A DNA stretch of 64,000 nucleotides, from positions 18,660 to 82,659 of the forward strand of contig JAGXFP010000029.1 of assembly GCA_024637225.1 (NCBI GenBank), written 5' to 3'. How positions within the stretch are numbered: the first letter of the stretch is position 1; the number at the start of each line of letters is the position of its first letter. This DNA is from Desulfobacterales bacterium (GTDB lineage: Bacteria > Desulfobacterota > Desulfobulbia > Desulfobulbales > JAGXFP01). The notes beneath the pieces were generated by a model, which saw nothing but the letters and a program-made list of their open reading frames with translations, had not been told where the DNA came from and ran no database searches. The translations under genes were made by a program, and so were the position numbers. Below are positions 58,031-64,000 of the stretch, piece after piece.

Positions 58031-58585
58031 ATGAAATGGCGCAGATGGAACAACCTCATCCACCGGGATCTTGGCTACTTCTGCTTCGGACTGACCATCA
58101 TCTATGCGGTCTCCGGCATCGCGGTTAACCATATCGAGAGCTGGAATCCCAGCTATACCATCGAACGGAGCCGGACCAGGCTTGCCGAGCCCCTTTCTTC
58201 CGATGGGCTCGACAGGGAAGCGATCGCCAGCATCCTGGCCGAGCTCGATGAGAACGGCGCCTACAAAAACAGTTTCTGGCCCGACCCCGATACCCTGCAG
58301 ATCTTCGTCGAAGGCAATACCCTCACCGTCAACCCTGGCACCGGAGAAATCCTGCAGGAAAAAGTCTCCCCCCGGCCGGTTCTGCACCAGATGAACTACC
58401 TGCATTTAAACCATCCCAAAAAACTCTGGTCCTGGTTCGCCGATCTCTATGCCCTCTTTCTGGGGATTCTGGCGATTACCGGTCTCTTCGTCCTGAAAGG
58501 TAAAAAAGGCATTGCCGGCCGAGGCGCCTGGCTTTCCGGAGCGGGAATCATTCTACCCCTGCTCTTCCTCTGGCTTTATTATTGA
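58031..58585 (+). CDS. PepSY-associated membrane protein
   Basis: The 184-residue product has an N-terminal RRWNNLIHRDLGYFCFGLTI membrane segment with the His typical of PepSY-TM proteins, and an exposed PepSY-like stretch (GNTLTVNPGTGEILQEKVSP). HQMNYLHLNHPKKLWSWFAD and a C-terminal pair of membrane helices (LYALFLGILAITGLFVLKGK) follow. Such proteins may hold heme or take part in iron reduction. Its TGA stop overlaps a family 4 repeat element. Confidence 0.83.
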   Translation: MKWRRWNNLIHRDLGYFCFGLTIIYAVSGIAVNHIESWNPSYTIERSRTRLAEPLSSDGLDREAIASILAELDENGAYKNSFWPDPDTLQIFVEGNTLTVNPGTGEILQEKVSPRPVLHQMNYLHLNHPKKLWSWFADLYALFLGILAITGLFVLKGKKGIAGRGAWLSGAGIILPLLFLWLYY

Positions 58586-58710
58586 TGGCGTCGCAAAAAC
58601 CGCCAGCTCCTGCGTTGCTGCAAATTGTCTCGTCATTGCAGCGTACTGAAGTACGCTTCATTCCTCGAAATTCGCGCGCCTTGGATCTGACGATTTTGGC
58701 TTAGCCATCC
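58584..58710 (+). repeat. Family 4 element, copy 4
   Basis: Starts GATGGCGTCGCAAAAACCGC within the PepSY gene stop codon; central GCGTACTGAAGTACGC; ends GGCTTAGCCATCC. Confidence 0.85.
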
Positions 58711-58742
58711 GATTTTTGACTTTTTGCGAATTTATCATTATT

Positions 58743-58860
58743 GATGGCGTCGCAAAAACTCCGATCTACTGCGTCGTGGCGCCCCCCCAATGGTTCTGTT
58801 CAATCCCCCTTTCGAGGCACTTCCTGCGGGGCGTATATCGAAGTTTTCGCTTAGACATCC
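58743..58860 (+). repeat. Family 4 element, copy 5 (degenerate)
   Basis: GATGGCGTCGCAAAAACTCC at the left and GAAGTTTTCGCTTAGACATC at the right match the family; the middle differs and lacks the GTAC hairpin. Confidence 0.6.
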
Positions 58861-58938
58861 CCTGACTTTTTGCGGGTTTGTCATATTGAACTTGCGCCGG
58901 TAAATCGGACAACCTGTAACCGCCATATTGCCTCGCCT

Positions 58939-59001
58939 GATAAAGCTGATTTGCCACGACACCAGTCTTTTCAAACGAAACTTATGTCCTGTGAGTATAA
59001 T
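58939..59001 (+). repeat. Two-hairpin repeat, copy R7
   Basis: TGATAAAGCTGATTTGCC, then AAACGAAACTTATGTCCTGTG and AGTATAAT (quoted in parts). It ends 40 bases before the DUF349 gene. Confidence 0.65.
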
Positions 59002-59041
59002 TTTCCATGAAATATCCCCGCCGATCGGGCATATTTAGCGA

Positions 59042-61966
59042 ATGGCACTTCTAAACTTCATAAAACCCAAATACCGTCACAAAGACCCGGCCGTCAGATT
59101 GGCCGCCATCGGCGAAATCGATCCGGCCGAAACCGAGATTCTCACCGAACTGAGCGTCAATGATCCGGACCACCGGGTGCGGCGCGGCGCCATCGAACAT
59201 CTGGCTGATCCTGTCGTCCTGGCGAACTTGACCAGGCTGGTCGCCCCGGCTGAGCTGCCGCTGGTCGTAGCCAGAAAGGAACAACTCCTCCACGATCTGG
59301 TTCTCGCCTGCCCCGATCAAGACCTGGGCCTGAAGAGCCTCCGGGAAATCTCCTCCCCTGAATTACTGGCTTCGATCGCCGTCAACCACAGCCGTACTGA
59401 AATGCGCCGGGAAGCCGTGGAGAGGATCGCCGACCAGCAGATCCTGGCCCAGGTTCTGGAACAGAACTGCGGCAAGGAACCGGCCCGGGTTGCCATGGCA
59501 AAAATCAGCGACGAGGAGCTCTTGACCCGGCTCAGCAAAAGTGCGGCCAGCAAGACCGCCAGACAGCTGGCCGGAGATAAATTAGCCGAAATCAACCATC
59601 GGCGAACCCAGCCCGATCCCGCTGAAATCGTCCGCCGGACCCTGAGCGCCCTGGCAACTGAAGCCGCGGCAATGCTGAGCTCCATCGATATTGACCAGGC
59701 GGCCGCGAAGCTTGAGCTCGGCAAGGAGCAGTGGCGAAAACTCGATCCCGACGGAAATCATCCCGACTATTCATTTTTCACCGGGATCTGTGACGATTTT
59801 GCCCGGAAATTTCGGGAGATCGAAGAACGCCGCGCCCTGGAGCGGGAAAAAGCCCTGGACTATGCACGATTGCAGGCCGGACTGGCGGAGATCTGCACAA
59901 CCATCGAGCGCCTGACCAGCTCCCCCGATCCCGCCGCCGAAGACGAAAAGGAAAGAATGGTCTCCAGCTGGCACGCCCTGCTGGCCGAAACGGCCGGTAA
60001 AGTAACGCCCAGTCCAGCCATGGCCAAAAAATTTGCCGAGGTCTGCCGGAGCTTTGAGATTAGCCGGCCTAAAATCGTCCGCGAGAAGGACCTGCTCGAT
60101 ACCATCGAGCAAGACCGGCAAACGGCAAAGGGGCTGATCGAAAAGGGCGCCCTGAAAAAAGCCGGCGCCGCTTTAGCGGAAGCGGAGAAGAAGCTGGTCG
60201 AGCTCAACTTTAAATATTTCAATCCCGCCGCCACCCGGAAACTAATCACCGCGACAGCCGCCGATCTTGCCCGGGCCGAACAGGAAAATCACGAGCGGAA
60301 TTTCGAGCGGGCCCGGCAAATCTGCGCCGAGCTCGAAAAAATAAGCGCTCAGGTCGATACCCGCACCGAAGGTCAACTTCAGGAACTGCTGCGGAACTTG
60401 CGGGAGCTGCCGAATCTCTATGGCGCCGAGGCGGAAACCCTGAAAGATCGGTTCCGGAAAGGGGTGGCCGAGCTGACCGCAAAGCTGCAAGGATTTCAAC
60501 AGGAACGGGACTGGCAGCTTTGGGCCAATTTGACCCTCAAGGAAAAATTAACCGCGCAAGTCGAAGCCCTTGACGGGGAGGAAGATCTGGCCACCGTTTT
60601 CAAGGTAGTCCGGGAAAGCCAGGAGAAGTGGAAAAGCATCGGGCCGGTGCCCCTCAAAAAATCGCGGAAATTATGGGACCGCTTCCATGCCGCCTGCGAG
60701 CGCAGCTTCAAACGCACCGAGCCCTATCTGGCGGAAAGAAACGCCATGCGGGCCGAGGCCTTGGAACGGCGTCGGGAAATCTGCGCCCGGGCCGCAAAAC
60801 TTTCCGAATCGAGCGACTGGCGGCAAACAGCCGATACCCTGAAGGAATTGCAGACAGAGTGGCAGAACCTGCCCGCAGCCCCCCGCCAGGAGGAAAGAAA
60901 GCTCTTCAAGCAATTCCGCAAGGAGTGTGACCGCTTCTTTGCACGGCGCCAGGAAGTTTATCTGGAGCGGGACACGGACCGCCGAGAGCAGCTTCATAAA
61001 AAGGAAGAACTTTGCGCCGAGGCGGAAGCACTGGCCGCGGAGCCCCAGCCGGAATACGCGATTAAATTCCGCGATCTCCAGGCCGACTGGAAAAAGGCGG
61101 GACCGGTTCCGAGGGAGGAGGCGGATCAGATTTGGACCCGCTTCAGGACTGCCTGCGACCTTTTCTTCAGCTGGCTTGACCAGGAAAGGCGGGCTAATCT
61201 GGCCCAAAAAGAGGAACTCTGCCGGCGGGCCGAAAAAATCGTGGCCGGAACAGAGCAAACCGCCGGCCGGAAAGAGATTGCCGAGCAGCTTGCCGAAATG
61301 CGCCGCCAATGGCAGGAGATCGGTCCGGTGCCCCGGGGAGAAAGCGATGCAATCTGGCAGCGCTTTTGCAGACCGGCTGATTCGTTCTTCAAGGCCGGGC
61401 AGCAGCAGCGGGAGGAGGAAAACCATAACCGCCGTCTTAATCAGGACAGAAAAGAAAAACTGCTGGCCCGGGCCGAAGAACTGGCGGGCTTGGGGGCGGA
61501 TAATAAAACTACCGCCCGGATGGAAAAATTACAGAATGAATGGTCGGAGTCCGGCAGCGCTCCCCGGAACACCGACAAGGAGCTTAACCAGCGGTTCAAG
61601 GCCCTGTGTGACGCCTTTTTTGGCGGCCACTCCCAATATTTCAGCGATCTCAAGCAAGAGCAGTTTGAAAATCAGAAGAAAAAAGAGAGCCTTTGTCTGC
61701 GCCTGGAAAATATTCTGGGCGACACCCGGAATCCCGAGAGCGGAGATGGCGGCCGGGCTCTGTCCCTGGCCGAGGAACTTAAACAGGCCATGGAGGACAA
61801 CTTCATCCTGGCCGGAAGGCGTAATGAAAAAAAGACGGTGGACGAAGAGGTCGGGCGGATTGAACAGGATTGGCGGAATACCGGGGCGGCTCCCTATGAC
61901 CAGGCGGGACCTTTGCACAAAAGATTCCAGGATGCCCTCGATCGCTACTATCGGAGCCGGCGCTAG
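59042..61966 (+). CDS. DUF349-repeat coiled-coil protein
   Basis: The 974-residue product has an N-terminal HEAT-like part (RRGAIEHLADPVVLANLTRL) and a long charged helical middle. At least four DUF349 repeats follow, each with a W...GPVP....LW.RF....D.FF pattern: SIGPVPLKKSRKLWDRFHAA, KAGPVPREEADQIWTRFRTA, EIGPVPRGESDAIWQRF and related. The repeats form extended helical hairpins. Proteins of this type are cytoplasmic and of unknown function. The ATG at 59042 has no obvious ribosome site. Its TAG stop is formed with a family 1 repeat element. Confidence 0.85.
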   Translation: MALLNFIKPKYRHKDPAVRLAAIGEIDPAETEILTELSVNDPDHRVRRGAIEHLADPVVLANLTRLVAPAELPLVVARKEQLLHDLVLACPDQDLGLKSLREISSPELLASIAVNHSRTEMRREAVERIADQQILAQVLEQNCGKEPARVAMAKISDEELLTRLSKSAASKTARQLAGDKLAEINHRRTQPDPAEIVRRTLSALATEAAAMLSSIDIDQAAAKLELGKEQWRKLDPDGNHPDYSFFTGICDDFARKFREIEERRALEREKALDYARLQAGLAEICTTIERLTSSPDPAAEDEKERMVSSWHALLAETAGKVTPSPAMAKKFAEVCRSFEISRPKIVREKDLLDTIEQDRQTAKGLIEKGALKKAGAALAEAEKKLVELNFKYFNPAATRKLITATAADLARAEQENHERNFERARQICAELEKISAQVDTRTEGQLQELLRNLRELPNLYGAEAETLKDRFRKGVAELTAKLQGFQQERDWQLWANLTLKEKLTAQVEALDGEEDLATVFKVVRESQEKWKSIGPVPLKKSRKLWDRFHAACERSFKRTEPYLAERNAMRAEALERRREICARAAKLSESSDWRQTADTLKELQTEWQNLPAAPRQEERKLFKQFRKECDRFFARRQEVYLERDTDRREQLHKKEELCAEAEALAAEPQPEYAIKFRDLQADWKKAGPVPREEADQIWTRFRTACDLFFSWLDQERRANLAQKEELCRRAEKIVAGTEQTAGRKEIAEQLAEMRRQWQEIGPVPRGESDAIWQRFCRPADSFFKAGQQQREEENHNRRLNQDRKEKLLARAEELAGLGADNKTTARMEKLQNEWSESGSAPRNTDKELNQRFKALCDAFFGGHSQYFSDLKQEQFENQKKKESLCLRLENILGDTRNPESGDGGRALSLAEELKQAMEDNFILAGRRNEKKTVDEEVGRIEQDWRNTGAAPYDQAGPLHKRFQDALDRYYRSRR

Positions 61967-62126
61967 TACCACGTAAACCATAAAGTTTCGCGAGATTGCG
62001 AAGGGATTCTGCGGGCCAGCTAGGCGCGGCTTCCCGCGCATAGCAACGCTCTGCAAGGGAAGTCGCAACGCAGTTGGCACGTAAAATAACGAGCAAAATG
62101 CGATGGTTTAGGGGTTACGGGGTACT
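61965..62126. repeat. 162-bp inverted-repeat element, family 1, copy 2
   Basis: Same length as copy 1 at 538-699 and reverse-oriented, sharing TTACGTGCCAACTGCGTT (minus strand) and AACTTTATGGTTTACG. Its left end supplies the stop codon of the DUF349 gene. Confidence 0.85.
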
Positions 62127-62172
62127 AGGATAAACTGCCGGCCGGCAATTCCAGGCTTGGCCGCCGGCGGTC

Positions 62173-63519
62173 CTAGGTGTGCCCGGCCATGACTTCCTCG
62201 GCCTTTTCGGGCTCCCCCATCTCACGATAAATCTCGGCCAGTTCTTCAAGCACGCGAAGGTTGTTCGGACTCTGACCGAGGACCTTGCGGCAGTATTCAA
62301 CGGCTTCGGGGTATTTGCCCTGGTGGCGGAATATCCTGGCCATGCCTTGGCAGGCGTACGGATCGAAGCGGATATGCAGGCTGGCCTGGTAATGCTCCAA
62401 GGCCTTCTCGTAATCGCCGGTATTCAGGCAGGCATCGCCGACCCGGGAATGCATGACCTGGTTACGGGGTTCCTTATCGAGAATCATGCTCCACCACTTG
62501 ACGACCTCATCGTAATTTTTCATCCAGCGGTTGCAATCGCCAAGGCCGTAGAGGGCAAAAGTGTTACCCGGTTCAAGCTCAACCGCTTTGGCGTAGTATT
62601 GGATCGCCCGGTCATACTCCTGGCGGCGCCGGTAAATATTGCCGACCATGGTCAGGACCGCCACATATCCTTCATCCAGCTCCAAAAGCCGGCCCAGATA
62701 ACGGAGGGCCTTATCGTCCTTCTCCAGTTTATAAAAAAGGCTGCCGACCCCGAGTAAGGCATACTTATCATTGTCGTTAATCTCCAGAGCGCGGAGATAA
62801 TATTTCTCGGATTCACTGTATTTTTTAAGCTTCTTATAGGAATCGCCGACCCGGGTCAGCACCTGGATGTCGTCTTCATTGCATTCCAGATAGCGCTTCC
62901 AGTAAGAGATCGCCAGATCGTGCTCATTCTTGCCGCGGTGGGCATCACCCGCCCCCCGCAGGGCAAAGACGTTCTTTTCGTCAATACTCAGGATCTTCTC
63001 GTAATAGTTGATCGCCTTGCCGAACTTCTTCTGTTCCCGGTAAAGATCGCCGAGCCCGACCAGGATATAGGCGTTATCGGGATCGAGCTCATAGGCCTCG
63101 CGCAGGACCTTCTCGGCCTCCTGGAACTGACCTTTCCTTAAAAGCCGGTTGCCCTTCCTGGAAAGATCGATGGCGCTGTCGAGGGCGGCGCCCCCGGCAA
63201 CTTCGGTCAGCCCCTGGCTCTCCCTCACCCACTGCCAGTATCCGGCCCCAACGTCCTGGGCGCTGACCGTGACCCACTGAGGAGTTTCATAGGGATGATT
63301 ATCCTTGAGCCAGCTTGCCAGCTTGACGGCAGTCTCCGAATCGAATTTGAAGGTAATCCGATACTCGTCAACGGCTTCCCGCACCCCTTCCCACAGATAA
63401 AAGGAACGAATCGGCCCGTCCACCTGGACACAGGCCGCAAGACGGCTATCAATGCAGGCCGCGGCAAGTTCTTCCGCATTTTCCCGGTTGTCAATCGTGG
63501 TCCAGCCGATGTGTATCAT
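62173..63519 (-). CDS. CutA1-TPR fusion protein
   Basis: The ~448-residue product has an N-terminal CutA1 domain (about 100 residues: MIHIGWTTIDNRENAEELAA, then RLAACVQV, SFYLWEGVREAVDEYRITFK, and HPYETPQWVTV). At least eight tetratricopeptide repeats follow from about residue 118 (NAYILVGLGDLYREQKKFGK, NVFALRGAGDAHRGKNEHDL and so on). CutA1 is a trimeric signal-like fold once linked to divalent metal tolerance; TPRs bind partner proteins. Fusion of the two is unusual. The ATG at 63519 gives the usual CutA1 start; a longer form from 63558 is possible. Confidence 0.88.
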   Translation of the reverse strand: MIHIGWTTIDNRENAEELAAACIDSRLAACVQVDGPIRSFYLWEGVREAVDEYRITFKFDSETAVKLASWLKDNHPYETPQWVTVSAQDVGAGYWQWVRESQGLTEVAGGAALDSAIDLSRKGNRLLRKGQFQEAEKVLREAYELDPDNAYILVGLGDLYREQKKFGKAINYYEKILSIDEKNVFALRGAGDAHRGKNEHDLAISYWKRYLECNEDDIQVLTRVGDSYKKLKKYSESEKYYLRALEINDNDKYALLGVGSLFYKLEKDDKALRYLGRLLELDEGYVAVLTMVGNIYRRRQEYDRAIQYYAKAVELEPGNTFALYGLGDCNRWMKNYDEVVKWWSMILDKEPRNQVMHSRVGDACLNTGDYEKALEHYQASLHIRFDPYACQGMARIFRHQGKYPEAVEYCRKVLGQSPNNLRVLEELAEIYREMGEPEKAEEVMAGHT

Positions 63520-63571
63520 ATTTTCACTATTTGAATTTTTTAACGAACGGGATGTCATTTAAGCAACAAAC

Positions 63572-63631
63572 GAATAAAGCTCAGTTGAGCTGTTTGTCTG
63601 CTCGTACGAAACTTATGCCTGTGGGTATAAA
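63572..63631 (+). repeat. Two-hairpin repeat, copy R8
   Basis: CGAATAAAGCTCAGTTGAGC, TCTGCTCGTACGAAACTTAT and GCCTGTGGGTATAAAAGC. The stretch 63632-63980 is AT-rich and holds no gene I can support. Confidence 0.85.
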
Positions 63632-63987
63632 AGCTAAATTCCCATAAAAAAGCCCGTTTCGGATTCAGAAATATAACTCATTCAAACCATTTTATCACAT
63701 GCAGATACAAACATTTACCATGAGAAACTCGTTAAATCCTGTTTTTTCCCAAAAAAAGAATGGCTCCCTTAGGCCCGCCAGGGCCGATGGTGCGCCAAAA
63801 ACTTTTTCTAAAATAAGCCCGCCGCTGATTTTAGGTGGATTTATAACCATATAATAGTAGGGTTTCTTGAAAATTAGCTTTAATAATTTGCTCTCTATCT
63901 ACATTGTAACTTGCTGATATCTCGTAATTATATTAATATATCTGTGTTTTTTTGCCGCCCCGTCACGCATACACAGGAGAGAACAGC

Positions 63988-64000
63988 ATGATTCAACCAG
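63988..64000 (+). CDS. Start of a gene cut by the window end
   Basis: ATG at 63988 is preceded by AGGAGAG at good spacing; only MIQP can be read. Confidence 0.45.

Overview
The window looks like chromosome from an anaerobic, metal- and sulfur-active member of the Desulfobacterota (former Deltaproteobacteria), near the Desulfuromonadales/Geobacter type. The evidence is multiheme c-type cytochromes next to outer-membrane porins, an OmcA/MtrC-family decaheme lipoprotein, a two-cysteine DsrC, an oxygen-sensitive class III ribonucleotide reductase, a monomeric NADP-isocitrate dehydrogenase, a sigma-54 promoter and moderately high GC. The assignment is inference; there is no rRNA or tRNA marker.

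Layout. 1-11.5 kb is housekeeping: alanine dehydrogenase (cut by the edge), an amidohydrolase, TrpB2, a Mut7-C RNase with a ferredoxin-nitroreductase, BirA and SurE, a tautomerase with LigA, and an acylphosphatase, zinc-ribbon, ATP-grasp run. 11.6-15.8 kb carries DsrC and the anaerobic ribonucleotide reductase operon (nrdD, redoxin, nrdG) behind a promoter with two NrdR-like boxes. 16-32 kb is an extracellular electron transfer region: an orphan 970-aa lipoprotein; a porin-cytochrome set (porin, 10-heme periplasmic, 13-heme lipoprotein); an OmcA/MtrC-type decaheme lipoprotein; and, divergently, a second porin with 5-heme and 7-heme lipoproteins. 32-42 kb has a YkgJ-type protein, phosphomannomutase, an outer-membrane protein, Icd and a P2-type cation ATPase. 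41.7-50.7 kb is a metal (copper) handling island: periplasmic DsrE, YHS, DUF2231, a CopA-type ATPase with YHS and two metal-binding modules, a Met-rich periplasmic protein, DUF2933, ICMT-like, DUF5676, a ferric-reductase-like flavoprotein and SHOCT. 50.7-52.9 kb is a compact unit made of a sigma-54 promoter, a possible sRNA, a 34-aa peptide ending in GGICHK, a radical SAM/SPASM enzyme and a YceI protein. The rest is an SGNH hydrolase, GlgX, a Lcl-type protein, DUF4920 with a PepSY membrane protein, a DUF349 protein and a CutA-TPR fusion.

The most interesting candidate system is the 34-aa peptide plus radical SAM/SPASM maturase plus YceI unit, which has the layout of a ribosomally made, post-translationally modified peptide locus. 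The second theme is repetitive DNA. At least five families of 85-170 bp inverted-repeat elements often abut stop codons. Eight copies of a two-hairpin repeat lie mostly 5' of genes, one with a covarying stem. Four heptanucleotide arrays are accompanied by a shared ~40 bp module.
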